Below, in pieces: positions 24,600-33,673 of a DNA stretch of 64,000 nucleotides. Position numbers and translations under genes: made by a program. Origin of the DNA: Bacteroidales bacterium (lineage in GTDB: Bacteria; Bacteroidota; Bacteroidia; Bacteroidales; Bacteroidaceae); contig SFFB01000001.1 in assembly GCA_004557035.1 (NCBI GenBank), forward strand, positions 39,150-103,149. Reading direction: 5' to 3'. Within the stretch, counting starts at the first letter, position 1; the number at the start of each line of letters is the position of its first letter. The notes beneath the pieces are model-generated. The model had not been told where the DNA came from and did no database searches. It saw nothing but the letters and a program-made list of their open reading frames with translations.

Positions 24600-26387
24600 A
24601 TGACAGCAAAGCGTAAAATCCAATTCAGCCTGCTCTACCGCGACATGTTCCAGAGTAGCGGCAAATTCCAACCGCGCAAAGACCAGCTCGAACGTATTGC
24701 TCCGGTCATCATAAAGATGGGCTGCTTCGCCCGCGTAGAAACCAACGGTGGCGCCTTCGAACAGGTGAACCTGCTCTATGGCGAAAACCCCAACCAGGCC
24801 GTACGCGCCTTCACCAAACCCTTCAACGAAGTGGGCATCAAGACCCACATGCTCGACCGCGGCCTCAACGCGCTGCGTATGTTCCCCGTACCAGCCGACG
24901 TGCGCCGCCTGATGTATAAAGTGAAACATGCACAGGGCGTCGACATCACCCGCATCTTCTGCGGTTTGAACGACGTGCGCAACATCATCCCTTCAATCAA
25001 ATACGCCCTCGAGGCCGGCATGACACCTCAGGCTACCCTCTGCATCACCACCTCACCCATCCACACCGCTGAATATTATGCCGGCATCGCCGACCAGCTC
25101 ATCGAGGCCGGTGCGCCCGAAATCTGCCTCAAGGACATGGCCGGTATCGGACAGCCTGCCATGCTGGGCAAACTGACCAAGATGATCAAAGACAAACATC
25201 CCGAAATCATCATCGAATACCACGGCCACAGCGGTCCGGGCTTGTCGATGGCCAGCATTCTGGAGGTTTGTAAAAACGGCGCCGACGTGATCGACGTGGC
25301 TATGGAGCCGCTCTCTTGGGGTAAGGTGCATCCCGACGTAATCTCGGTGCAGTCAATGCTCAAGCACTATGGCTTCGATGTGCCCGAAATCAACATGGAC
25401 GCCTATATGGAAGCACGCAAACTCACACAGGAGTTTATAGACGACTTCCTCGGCTACTTCATGAACCCCGCCAACAAGCTGATGAGTTCGCTCCTCTTGG
25501 GTTGCGGTCTGCCCGGCGGTATGATGGGTTCGATGATGGCCGACCTCGTAGGCGTGCAGGCAGCCATCAACAGTAACCGCGCCAAAGAAGGCAAAGAGCC
25601 GCTCTCTGAAGACGCCCTGCTCGTCAAGCTCTTCAACGAAGTGGCCTATGTCTGGCCGCGCGTGGGTTATCCTCCCCTCGTCACCCCCTTCTCACAATAT
25701 GTCAAGAACATTGCCTTGATGAACCTCCTCACCGAGTCGATGGGCAAGCCCCGCTACACGATGATGGACGACAGCATCTGGGGTATGATACTTGGCAAGA
25801 GCGGCAAACTGCCCGGCGAAGTGGCCGACGAAATCAAGGAACTGGCCAAAGAGAAAGGCTACGAGTTCACCACGGCCGACCCGCAGAGCTACTATCCCGA
25901 CGACCTCGCCCGCTTTGAAAAGGAAATGGAAGAAAACGGCTGGGACCGCGGAGAGGACGATGAAGAACTCTTTGAGTTTGCCATGCACGAAACACAATAT
26001 CGCGACTATAAGAGCGGTGCCGCCAAGAAACGCTTCCTGGCCGACCTGCAAGCCGCCAAAGACAAGAGCGCTTCGCAAGGCATCAGCCCTGAAGAGGCAG
26101 CCGCCTTCAAGCACGCCAAAGCCGACGCCATTGTGGCTCCCGAAGGCGGCATCGTGCTCTGGGAAATCGGTGGCGATGGCGAATGTGTCAAAGGCATTGA
26201 GCCTTTCATCGGCAAGGAATATACCGAAGGCGACTTTTTCTGCTACATCGAGAATGCCCACGGCCAGATTGTCGAACTGCCGGCCGCTCTCGGTGGTAAG
26301 CTTGTGGAAATCAATGCCAAGCAGGGTAGCCACGTGGCCAAAGGCGATGTAATTGCCTACATCGAGCGCCCTAACGCCGAAGCCTAA
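24600..26387 (+). CDS. biotin-dependent-type carboxyltransferase (oxaloacetate decarboxylase alpha / pyruvate carboxylase B family)
   Basis: The 595-residue protein has the carboxyltransferase TIM barrel (about 1-300) with metal ligands D15 in YRDMFQS and the HGH pair in EYHGHSGPG, and the carboxylated Lys in ICLKDMAG; a helical region follows. The last 70 residues look like a biotinyl domain (GGKLVEINAKQGSHVAKGDV), but aligning it with the usual EAMKM motif gives ENAHGQI, so the biotinyl Lys is a Gly. Biotin would then have to be carried by another protein. Reaction is inferred as decarboxylation or transfer on oxaloacetate, pyruvate or methylmalonyl-CoA. A strong terminator follows. Confidence 0.85.
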   Translation: MTAKRKIQFSLLYRDMFQSSGKFQPRKDQLERIAPVIIKMGCFARVETNGGAFEQVNLLYGENPNQAVRAFTKPFNEVGIKTHMLDRGLNALRMFPVPADVRRLMYKVKHAQGVDITRIFCGLNDVRNIIPSIKYALEAGMTPQATLCITTSPIHTAEYYAGIADQLIEAGAPEICLKDMAGIGQPAMLGKLTKMIKDKHPEIIIEYHGHSGPGLSMASILEVCKNGADVIDVAMEPLSWGKVHPDVISVQSMLKHYGFDVPEINMDAYMEARKLTQEFIDDFLGYFMNPANKLMSSLLLGCGLPGGMMGSMMADLVGVQAAINSNRAKEGKEPLSEDALLVKLFNEVAYVWPRVGYPPLVTPFSQYVKNIALMNLLTESMGKPRYTMMDDSIWGMILGKSGKLPGEVADEIKELAKEKGYEFTTADPQSYYPDDLARFEKEMEENGWDRGEDDEELFEFAMHETQYRDYKSGAAKKRFLADLQAAKDKSASQGISPEEAAAFKHAKADAIVAPEGGIVLWEIGGDGECVKGIEPFIGKEYTEGDFFCYIENAHGQIVELPAALGGKLVEINAKQGSHVAKGDVIAYIERPNAEA

Positions 26388-26404
26388 GACAAACGCTACA
26401 TATC

Positions 26405-26447
26405 CTTGCAGCGCGACCTCTTCGTGGGGTTGCGCTGCAAGTTTTTT
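26405..26447 (+). terminator. terminator of the carboxyltransferase gene
   Basis: CTTGCAGCGC and GCGCTGCAAG arms with T6 after them. Confidence 0.9.
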
Positions 26448-26456
26448 AGGCATACG

Positions 26457-26488
26457 CTTGCCTGTATTGCACAAAATGAGTAATTTTG
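26457..26488 (+). promoter_or_regulatory. promoter of fabI
   Basis: CTTG at 26457-26460, 20 nt, TAATTTTG at 26481-26488. Start is predicted about 25 nt before the fabI ATG. Confidence 0.7.
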
Positions 26489-26519
26489 CGCCGTTTTTAA
26501 GTTTCAAAAATAAAAAGAC

Positions 26520-27377
26520 ATGACCCACAATTTGTTGAAAGGTAAGCGCGGTATCATTTTCGGCGCTTTGAACTCAGAGTCCATCGCCTGGAAAGTAGCT
26601 GAAAAAGCTGTTGAAGAAGGCGCCATCATCACTTTGAGCAACACGCCTATGGCCTTGCGCATGGGTGAACTTAACGAACTCTCTGAAAAACTCAACGCAC
26701 CGATTATCCCTGCCGACGCCACAAGCGTGGAAGACCTCGAGGTGGTTTTCAAGGAAAGCGTTGAAAAACTTGGCGGCAAGATAGACTTTGTGCTCCACTC
26801 TATCGGTATGAGCCCCAATGTGCGCAAACACCGCACATACGACGATCTGGACTATGGTTATCTCCAGAAGACGCTCGATATCTCTGCCATCTCTTTCCAC
26901 AAGATGCTTCAAGTGGCCAAGAAGCAAGACGCCATTGCAGAAGGCGGCTCGGTCGTTGCCCTGACCTATGTGGCTTCGCAACGCACCTTCTTCGGCTATA
27001 ATGACATGGCCGATGCCAAGAGCATGCTCGAAAGCATTGCCCGCTCGTTTGGCTACATCTATGGCCGCGAAAAGAACGTACGTATCAACACCATCTCTCA
27101 GTCGCCCACGCCCACCACGGCCGGCAAGGGTATCAAGGACATCGACAACATGATGGACTTCGCCAACAAGATGTCGCCTCTGGGCAATGCCAGCGCTGAA
27201 GAGTGTGCCAACTACTGCGTGGTGCTCTTCTCTGACTTCTGCAAAAAAGTCACGATGCAGAACCTCTTCCACGACGGCGGTTTCTCGAGTATGGGTATGA
27301 GCCTCAGAGCCATGAACCAGTATGCCAAAGACATGACGCCCTACGAGGACGAGAGCGGCAAGATCATCTACGGTTAA
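26520..27377 (+). CDS. fabI: enoyl-[acyl-carrier-protein] reductase (NADH)
   Basis: The 285-residue short-chain dehydrogenase has a variant dinucleotide motif (KRGIIFGALNSESIAWKVA, with the Ser-x-Ala typical of FabI), the HSIGMSPN strand, the catalytic YNDMADAK segment, and RINTISQSPTPTTAGKGI. It reduces enoyl-ACP in the last step of fatty-acid elongation and is the triclosan target in other bacteria. A TPR gene starts 2 nt after the stop, so the two are likely co-transcribed. Confidence 0.94.
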   Translation: MTHNLLKGKRGIIFGALNSESIAWKVAEKAVEEGAIITLSNTPMALRMGELNELSEKLNAPIIPADATSVEDLEVVFKESVEKLGGKIDFVLHSIGMSPNVRKHRTYDDLDYGYLQKTLDISAISFHKMLQVAKKQDAIAEGGSVVALTYVASQRTFFGYNDMADAKSMLESIARSFGYIYGREKNVRINTISQSPTPTTAGKGIKDIDNMMDFANKMSPLGNASAEECANYCVVLFSDFCKKVTMQNLFHDGGFSSMGMSLRAMNQYAKDMTPYEDESGKIIYG

Positions 27378-27379
27378 TT

Positions 27380-28360
27380 ATGGGACTGCTCGACAAACTC
27401 TTCGGCAAAAAGGAGACGTTGTCTCCCGAAGCCGAACAACAGAAAACCATCGAGCGGCAATTCAACATCCTGTGCGACAACGGCGTGCGGGCACTCAAAA
27501 TGGGCGAGGCCGCTATGGCCGCGCCCTATTTTGAAAATGCCCTTGAACTCTGCCCAGACAATCTCCAGGTGAAGGGTTATCTGGCCGAAGCCTATCTCGC
27601 CTTGCAGGATTTTGAAAAAGCCCGACCTATACTGGAAAAGCTCTGTGAGGCACAGCCCGACAACGTCGAGACGGCTCTGCTCCTGGCACGGGCTCAAGGC
27701 CGGACGGGGCAGTATGAGGCGATGTTTGACACGGCAGAGAAGTTGATTGCCGCCCAAGCAGACGAACCACGCGCCGCCTATCTCTCGGCCATTGCCGCCC
27801 ATGCCCTTCACAATGACATCATGGCCATTGCCCGTCTCACTCAGGCGCTCACCCAGGCCGAAGGCTTTCGACTGGCTCGCCGACTGAGAGCACAAGTGTT
27901 GCTTGACATGGGTTCTGTCGGAGAGGCGCTTCAAGACACGGCCGTGCTGGCCGGGTGTGAGGAGGCCGACGACGAAGACTTTGTGCTTCACGGCAAGGTT
28001 CTCACGGCTAATGCGCAATATGACGAGGCCGTCACAGCGTTGACTCAAGCTCTTGAGCTCAATCCCTTCTACCGAGAAGCCTTTCTGCAAATGGCCAAGA
28101 CTCATCTTGCCGCCACACGCACCGACGAAGCGCTGGGGACCCTTGACGAGGCCATCGGCCAACTGCCCGATTTTGCAGAGGCCTACCAACTGCGTGGCGC
28201 CATCAAGCATACGCTCAAAGACGAAGCCGGGGCCATGGAAGACCTCAAAAAGGCTTTGGAACTCAAACCGGCCATTGCCGAAAAGGTAGACGGCGAGTTT
28301 TCAAACCTTGAAAACCGACTGAACGACCAGGCCCGACGGCTCAACCCTTATGGTTTTTGA
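27380..28360 (+). CDS. tetratricopeptide-repeat protein
   Basis: The 326-residue protein is built of helical TPR-like repeats, clear at GEAAMAAPYFENALELCPDN, AYLALQDFEKARPILEKLCE, YDEAVTALTQALELNPFYRE, and AYQLRGAIKHTLKDEAGAME. No signal peptide is present, so a cytoplasmic scaffold role is likely. It begins 2 nt after fabI and ends at a shared bidirectional terminator. Partner proteins are unknown. Confidence 0.88.
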   Translation: MGLLDKLFGKKETLSPEAEQQKTIERQFNILCDNGVRALKMGEAAMAAPYFENALELCPDNLQVKGYLAEAYLALQDFEKARPILEKLCEAQPDNVETALLLARAQGRTGQYEAMFDTAEKLIAAQADEPRAAYLSAIAAHALHNDIMAIARLTQALTQAEGFRLARRLRAQVLLDMGSVGEALQDTAVLAGCEEADDEDFVLHGKVLTANAQYDEAVTALTQALELNPFYREAFLQMAKTHLAATRTDEALGTLDEAIGQLPDFAEAYQLRGAIKHTLKDEAGAMEDLKKALELKPAIAEKVDGEFSNLENRLNDQARRLNPYGF

Positions 28361-28364
28361 ACAG

Positions 28365-28406
28365 AAAAAAGCTACCGCTCTGACAGACTCAGGCCGGTAG
28401 CTTTTT
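28365..28406. terminator. bidirectional terminator between the TPR and Nudix genes
   Basis: AAAAAAGCTACCG and CGGTAGCTTTTTG form a stem with U-tracts on both strands between convergent genes. Confidence 0.85.
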
Positions 28407-28418
28407 GTTTTATCTTTG

Positions 28419-28925
28419 TCAATCTTCTCCACCAAACAGGCGTTGCCACTCACTCTCGAAATTGGGCGTGAAGTAGTCGTGGCCAATGAGCGATAGGATT
28501 TCTTCACGCGAAAAATACCGGCCACCGGCCGTCTCTGGTGATGGGCAGAGTGGCAGGTCGGTGACGGTCTGATAGACGTGGACGAGTTCGCGCTCTCGCC
28601 GGCTCTCAAAGACGTAACGGCAGATGAAAGTGGGCGTGAAGTCTGTGAGACCAATTTCTTCTCGCACCTCTCGTTGCAGCGCCGCTTCGATGTTTTCGCC
28701 CCAATCCACATGGCCACCCACGGCCGTGTCCCATCGCCCCGGCTGAATGTCTTTCCAGTCGGGACGTTTCTGAAGATAAAGCTCTCCCGCTGGATTGAAC
28801 ACGTGCAGGTGGACGACAGGATGCAACAGCATAGACCCGCCGTGACATTCGCCCCGCGTGGCCTTGCCCACGATGCGTCCCTGCTCGTCGGTCAAAGGGA
28901 GAAGTTCCTTGTCGTTGTCTTTCAT
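28419..28925 (-). CDS. Nudix hydrolase
   Basis: The 168-residue protein has an intact Nudix box at residues 71-93 (from GHVDWGEN to REVREEIGL). The N-terminus (TDEQGRIVGKATRGECH) and LLHPVVHLHVFN resemble Nudix enzymes of the YfcD/isopentenyl-diphosphate-isomerase-like type. It probably hydrolyses a nucleoside diphosphate derivative; the substrate is not readable. The gene starts 1 nt after queA, so it is in the queA transcript. Confidence 0.9.
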   Translation of the reverse strand: MKDNDKELLPLTDEQGRIVGKATRGECHGGSMLLHPVVHLHVFNPAGELYLQKRPDWKDIQPGRWDTAVGGHVDWGENIEAALQREVREEIGLTDFTPTFICRYVFESRRERELVHVYQTVTDLPLCPSPETAGGRYFSREEILSLIGHDYFTPNFESEWQRLFGGED

Positions 28926-28926
28926 G

Positions 28927-30165
28927 TCAAAAATTCAATAGGGAGCTGTCGCCATAAGAGAGGAAACGGAAATCGTGGCTCAGGGCATAGTCGTAGATGC
29001 GCCGCCAGTCGCCTTTCACAAAAGCCGAAACGAGCAAGAGCAACGTGCTGCCCGGCTGGTGGAAATTGGTGATGAGGGTTTTGACTATGTGAAACTGATA
29101 GCCGGGAGCGATGATGATGCGCGTGGAAGCATGAATGACCGGCAAGTCGCCTCGCTGCATATAATCCAGAAGCGACTTGAGTGCTTCGAGAGTGGTCAGA
29201 GGCGTGGCCACGGCGGCGGCATAGTCGTAGGGTTGCCATTGCGTGACGCGCAAATCGTCTGGCGAGAGAGAGGGATTGTCGTGCACGGCCACTCCTATAT
29301 AATATAGGCTCTCCAATGTGCGGACGGAGGTGGTGCCGACGGCCACACACTGACCGCCATGGGCAATGAGTCGCTCTATGGTATGCCGGCTCACGGCTAT
29401 CTGCTCTGCGTGCATCTCGTGGCCGCCAATCTCTGTGGATTTGACGGGCTTGAACGTGCCGGCGCCGACGTGCAGAGTCACTTCGTCCAGTTCCACGCCG
29501 CGCTCAGCCAGGGCCTCGAGGACGCGACTGGTGAAATGAAGGCCGGCCGTCGGGGCTGCCACCGAACCTTTCACTTTGGAGTAGACCGTCTGATAGGTCT
29601 GCAGGTCTGAGGCCTCTGTCTCGCGGTTGAGATAAGGCGGAATGGGGAGTTCGCCAATAGCCTCAAGCACTTCAGAGAAGGTGAGGCTCTCGTCAGTCCA
29701 ACTGAAACGCACTTCGTGCCCCGTACCACATACGCCCAGCCTTTCAGCCCGTAGCATCACGGTGTGGCCGCCCACGTCGACCGGCCGTTCCAGCACGCCC
29801 TCTTTCCATTTTTTGAGGTTGCCAATCAGACACGTCCACGTCACACTGCCACGTGTGGCAAACGAGACCTGATAGTCGGCCGGCGTGTGAGGCTCGAGGC
29901 AAAACACCTCAATGAGTGCGCCCGTCGCTTTGTGGAAATGCAGGCGCGCACGTATCACCTTGGTATTGTTCATCACCACCAAGGCACCCTCGGGCAGATA
30001 GTCGGGGAGGTTGTAAAAGACGTCTTCGCCCACCTCGCCGTCGCGATAGAGCAGCAGTTTAGAGGTGTCGCGCTCAGGCTTGGGGTATTTGGCAATGCGC
30101 TCGTCGGGGAGGTCGTAGACATAGTCGGCGATGTGAATATGTTTAGGGTCGGCAGTCATAGTCAT
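28927..30165 (-). CDS. queA: S-adenosylmethionine:tRNA ribosyltransferase-isomerase
   Basis: The 412-residue protein has DYVYDLPDERIAKYP, NNTKVIRARL, SVAAPTAGLHFT, LHVGAGTFKPV, and NFHQPGSTLLLLVSAF, the full set of QueA motifs. It transfers the ribosyl part of SAM to preQ1 in tRNA, making epoxyqueuosine. It is somewhat longer than E. coli QueA, as in other Bacteroidetes. A TATTTTTG box on the minus strand at 30177-30184 sits just upstream of the ATG. Confidence 0.96.
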   Translation of the reverse strand: MTMTADPKHIHIADYVYDLPDERIAKYPKPERDTSKLLLYRDGEVGEDVFYNLPDYLPEGALVVMNNTKVIRARLHFHKATGALIEVFCLEPHTPADYQVSFATRGSVTWTCLIGNLKKWKEGVLERPVDVGGHTVMLRAERLGVCGTGHEVRFSWTDESLTFSEVLEAIGELPIPPYLNRETEASDLQTYQTVYSKVKGSVAAPTAGLHFTSRVLEALAERGVELDEVTLHVGAGTFKPVKSTEIGGHEMHAEQIAVSRHTIERLIAHGGQCVAVGTTSVRTLESLYYIGVAVHDNPSLSPDDLRVTQWQPYDYAAAVATPLTTLEALKSLLDYMQRGDLPVIHASTRIIIAPGYQFHIVKTLITNFHQPGSTLLLLVSAFVKGDWRRIYDYALSHDFRFLSYGDSSLLNF

Positions 30166-30191
30166 TAATTTTTCTGCAAAAATACGCCAAA

Positions 30192-30240
30192 CGGGCGAGA
30201 TGGGAAAGCCTTCAAGAGAAGACGTTTCACCTCTCGCCCG
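30192..30240 (-). terminator. terminator of amt
   Basis: CGGGCGAGA and TCTCGCCCG arms in the amt-queA gap, followed by only a short T-run on the minus strand (TTTGG). Confidence 0.55.
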
Positions 30241-30336
30241 TCACCTACCTATCAAATCCAGTCTTAGTTTAATGTCGTTTTTGTGTTGTTTGAGGTTATG
30301 ACTGTGTGCGTATGAAGACAGGTACAGTAGGCTTGG

Positions 30337-31689
30337 TCAGTCGTCGACCTCTTCGGTCTGCGCGTCTGCAAAGTTGTAGGTCTCGCCATGCTGGCTTACG
30401 TCGAGACCGAGCCGCTCACTTTCGTGTGACACGCGCATCGGTATCATCTTGTTGACGAGCCAATAGAGGGCCATGCTCATCGCAAAAGTGTAGGCAAAGA
30501 CAATGACCACGGCCAGCAGGTGATAACCAAAGACGCTCCAGCCTTCGGCCGTGCCCGAAATGAGACCTTCCTGGATGAAAATGCCGGTGAGGATGGTGCC
30601 CACGATGCCGCCTGTGCCGTGGGTGGGAAAGACGTCGAGAGTATCGTCGAGGCGCTGGGAATTTTCGGTGCGGTGGCAGGCCACATTACACACAATAGTG
30701 GTGGCGAAGGCGATAAAGAAACTCTGTCCCACCGTGACGTAACCGGCCGACGGCGTGATGGCCACCAGACCGACCACGGCACCCACTGCTGCGCCCATGG
30801 CCGAGGCTTTGCGGCCGCGCAAGCAGTCGAAAAAGAGCCAAGTGAGCATGGCCGTGGCACAAGCTGTGTTGGTGTTGAGGAATGCCTTGACGGCGATGGA
30901 GTCAGCACGCAGGGACGAACCGGCATTAAAGCCGAACCATCCAAGCCAAAGCATGGCGGCACCGAGAATGACATAAGGCACATTGGCCGGTGCGTCTGAA
31001 CGTATGGCCCGGTTGCGCCGACCCAAAAAGATGGCTCCGGCCAAAGCGGCCACACCCGAAGAGGCGTGCACCACGATGCCACCGGCAAAGTCCACTACGC
31101 CCCACTGCTTGAAAAGCCCCTCCGGATGCCACGTGCAATGGGCCAGAGGGCAATAGATAATGATGCAGAAGAAGGCCATAAAGACCAAATAGGCCGAAAA
31201 CTTAACGCGCTCGGCAAACGAGCCGGTAATGAGCGAGGGCGTGATGATGGCAAATTTCATCTGGAAGAGGGCAAAAAGGGCCAGCGGTATGGTCGGGGCC
31301 AGCATCGGGTCGGTCTTGCCTCCCACACCGTCGAACATGAAAAACGTGCGCGGATCGCCAATCACGCCGCCAATGTCGCTGCCAAAAGAGAGACTGAAAC
31401 CCACGACCACCCATAGCACGCTCACCAGTCCCATGGCAATGAAACTCTGGAGGATGGTGGAAATGACGTTTTTCTTGCCCACCATACCGCCGTAGAAGAA
31501 CGAGAGGCCCGGCGTCATCATCAGCACGAAGATGGTGGCCGTAATCATCCAAGCCACATCGGCCGTGTCAACGGCGGCGTCACTCTCCCACAGTGTCACG
31601 TGCTCGGGACAAAAGATGCCGCCTATGGCCACCATCGCCATCAGCGCAAACATAATCACCCATTTCTTTTTCATCGGTTTTGTTTCCAT
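30337..31689 (-). CDS. amt: ammonium transporter, Amt family
   Basis: The 450-residue protein has an N-terminal hydrophobic signal-like segment and eleven further membrane segments. Family motifs include FFYGGMVGKKNVISTILQS and the twin pore histidines in GGIVVHASSGVA and DVFPTHGTGGIVGT. It conducts ammonium across the cytoplasmic membrane. No glnK (PII) gene is adjacent, which is less usual. A TAACTTTG box on the minus strand at 31741-31748 is the probable promoter. Confidence 0.95.
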   Translation of the reverse strand: METKPMKKKWVIMFALMAMVAIGGIFCPEHVTLWESDAAVDTADVAWMITATIFVLMMTPGLSFFYGGMVGKKNVISTILQSFIAMGLVSVLWVVVGFSLSFGSDIGGVIGDPRTFFMFDGVGGKTDPMLAPTIPLALFALFQMKFAIITPSLITGSFAERVKFSAYLVFMAFFCIIIYCPLAHCTWHPEGLFKQWGVVDFAGGIVVHASSGVAALAGAIFLGRRNRAIRSDAPANVPYVILGAAMLWLGWFGFNAGSSLRADSIAVKAFLNTNTACATAMLTWLFFDCLRGRKASAMGAAVGAVVGLVAITPSAGYVTVGQSFFIAFATTIVCNVACHRTENSQRLDDTLDVFPTHGTGGIVGTILTGIFIQEGLISGTAEGWSVFGYHLLAVVIVFAYTFAMSMALYWLVNKMIPMRVSHESERLGLDVSQHGETYNFADAQTEEVDD

Positions 31690-31740
31690 AAGTCTGAGTA
31701 TAGTTTTGTTTAGCTTTCTTTTCGTTTTGCTTTACAAGTG

Positions 31741-31748
31741 CAAAGTTA
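31741..31748 (-). promoter_or_regulatory. -7 box of amt
   Basis: The minus strand reads TAACTTTG about 55 nt before the amt ATG. No good -33 box is seen at the right distance, which could point to an activator. Confidence 0.5.
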
Positions 31749-31905
31749 CATCATATATTTTAATCATTAAGACATTTTCTATAATATTTTTCTTTCTTTT
31801 GTAAAATTCTTCGCTTGTTTTGGTGACACCGTGTCAGTTTTCGGCCTTCACTCCTATAATATATATAAGGGCCGGGCCCAATCCGTCGATTTTGCGGCGT
31901 TTGTC

Positions 31906-32065
31906 TTTTTCGTGATGTCAAGTTTGGGCTATCTTTGAGACAAAGAAAAGGGAAAGAGGCCTCAAATCAGGTCTCTTTCTCTTATTTTCAAGCACTGACG
32001 GGAATAGGGAGCGGGGAAACGGGGCTTATGACAGAAAATTCCGGGCTTATGACAGGCGCGCCCGG
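31906..32065 (+). repeat. dispersed promoter-hairpin-palindrome element, copy C
   Basis: T5 at 31906-31910, 19 nt, TATCTTTG (31930-31937), purine-rich stretch, hairpin AAAGAGGCCT/AGGTCTCTTT (31953-31978), then a diverged block (ACGGGAATAGGGAGCGG, later two GGGCTTATGACAG units). It is the least conserved of the five copies. It fills much of the divergent amt-amidase gap; the rest shows no ORF. Confidence 0.65.
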
Positions 32066-32340
32066 ACCTAAGATGCTTTGCAGGAAAACTTTTTCGGACA
32101 CTTTTTCCCGGCTCATCAAGCCTCCTCAAAACTATTTCCAAGAAAAATCGAACTAATTGTGTCACTTCTGCCCCTATGTTTTGAACGGCAAGAAGAGGAA
32201 GCATTCATACGGTTTTGGGGAGGTGAGAAACTGAGACCGGCGGCACAGACCGACGGACCGACGGCGGCGTTTAAGCCTCAGACATAAGCGGTATCGTGCT
32301 AAAACCCAAAGCGTGGCGGGCGTTTTTTGAAAAAATTGCC

Positions 32341-32348
32341 TACCTTTG
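32341..32348 (+). promoter_or_regulatory. -7 box of the amidase gene
   Basis: TACCTTTG at 32341-32348. It overlaps an in-frame ATG at 32346, which therefore cannot be the start, and supports the ATG at 32373. Confidence 0.65.
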
Positions 32349-32372
32349 CGGCGTCAATCAAAAACCTTCACT

Positions 32373-33638
32373 ATGTCTTTCACCACCATGCGCTCGTCGC
32401 GTCGTGTTTTGCGCCACATCGCTCTCTTGCTGTGGGCCGTCCTTTTGGCTTGGCCTGTTTCGGCATTGGCCAACGACGAAGACAGCCGCCGCTTCACGAT
32501 TGTGATAGATGCCGGACACGGCGGTCACGATGCCGGAGCCGTGGGCAGTCGTGGCAAGGAGAAAGACATCAACCTGGCCGTGGCGCTCGAAACAGGTAGA
32601 CTGCTCAAGGCCTCCTCGCCCGACATCCGCATTGTCTATACGCGCCAGACTGACGTGTTTATTCCCCTGCAGACGCGAGCCGACATCGCCAACCGCAACA
32701 AGGCCGATCTCTTCGTTTCCATCCACACCAACGCCCTGCCCAAAGGACGCATCGCCTACGGCGCCGAGACCTATACGCTCGGTATGGCGCGTGCGGCAGC
32801 CAACCTTGAGGTGGCCAAGCGCGAAAACGCCGTCATCACGTATGAAAAAGACTACAAGGTGACCTACGAGGGTTTCGACCCCAACAAGGCCGAGAGCTAC
32901 ATCATCTTTGAACTGATGCAAGACCGCTACATGAAGCAAAGCGTGGAACTAGCCCGGGCCATACAGCAGCAATACGTCAGTTCGGGCCGACAGAACAAGG
33001 GAGTGCACCAAGCGGGTTTCCTTGTGTTGCGCAAGACCTCGATGCCGGCCGTGTTGACCGAGTTGGGCTTCATCTCGACGCCCGAAGAAGAGACTTACCT
33101 CCTCTCGTCGGCCGGACAGTCGGCCTTGGCCCGCAGCATTGCCGCAGGCATACAAAAATACATCAAGACACACGCCGGCAACGTCGCCGCCACTTTTTCT
33201 CCCCTCATAGCCCCCGACAAGATTGACAACGCTGAGCTCGAAGGCCTCAGAGTGCCCGAAACGCCCAAAAGCGAAAGCCGACCGGCTGAAAACGTCGAGA
33301 GCAAGGCCGAAAACCAGGCGACCAAGACAGAGCCTAAACCCACGACGACCAAGACGGCAACCAAGAGCAGCGGCAAACCGGTCTTCAAGGTGCAACTCTT
33401 TGCCACCGACGGACCACTCAAGGCCGGCGACAAGCGGTTTAAGTCGCTCTCGCCCGTCACCTCATACCGCGAAAACGGTCTTTACAAATACACCTACGGC
33501 GCCACCACGAGCTATGCCGACATCAAGCAGACCCAACGCGACATCGCCGCCAAATTTCCCGACACGTTCATCGTGGCATTCCTCGACGGCGAACGCATCA
33601 ATCTGGCCGAGGCCATCAAACTGGCCAAACGCCAATAA
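32373..33638 (+). CDS. N-acetylmuramoyl-L-alanine amidase (Amidase_3) with C-terminal SPOR-like region
   Basis: The 421-residue protein has an export signal (RHIALLLWAVLLAWPVSALA), the catalytic zinc domain beginning TIVIDAGHGGHDAGAVG with SIHTNA and later VLTELGFIS, then a Lys/Thr/Pro-rich linker (about 290-350) and a C-terminal part (KPVFKVQLFAT...) resembling a SPOR peptidoglycan-binding domain. It removes stem peptides from septal peptidoglycan during division. The start was chosen from the promoter position; ATG 32388 is an alternative. The next gene is an MCE protein, a pairing common in Bacteroidales. Confidence 0.92.
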   Translation: MSFTTMRSSRRVLRHIALLLWAVLLAWPVSALANDEDSRRFTIVIDAGHGGHDAGAVGSRGKEKDINLAVALETGRLLKASSPDIRIVYTRQTDVFIPLQTRADIANRNKADLFVSIHTNALPKGRIAYGAETYTLGMARAAANLEVAKRENAVITYEKDYKVTYEGFDPNKAESYIIFELMQDRYMKQSVELARAIQQQYVSSGRQNKGVHQAGFLVLRKTSMPAVLTELGFISTPEEETYLLSSAGQSALARSIAAGIQKYIKTHAGNVAATFSPLIAPDKIDNAELEGLRVPETPKSESRPAENVESKAENQATKTEPKPTTTKTATKSSGKPVFKVQLFATDGPLKAGDKRFKSLSPVTSYRENGLYKYTYGATTSYADIKQTQRDIAAKFPDTFIVAFLDGERINLAEAIKLAKRQ

Positions 33639-33673
33639 TCATTCTACAAACCGACACACACAGCAGACACACT

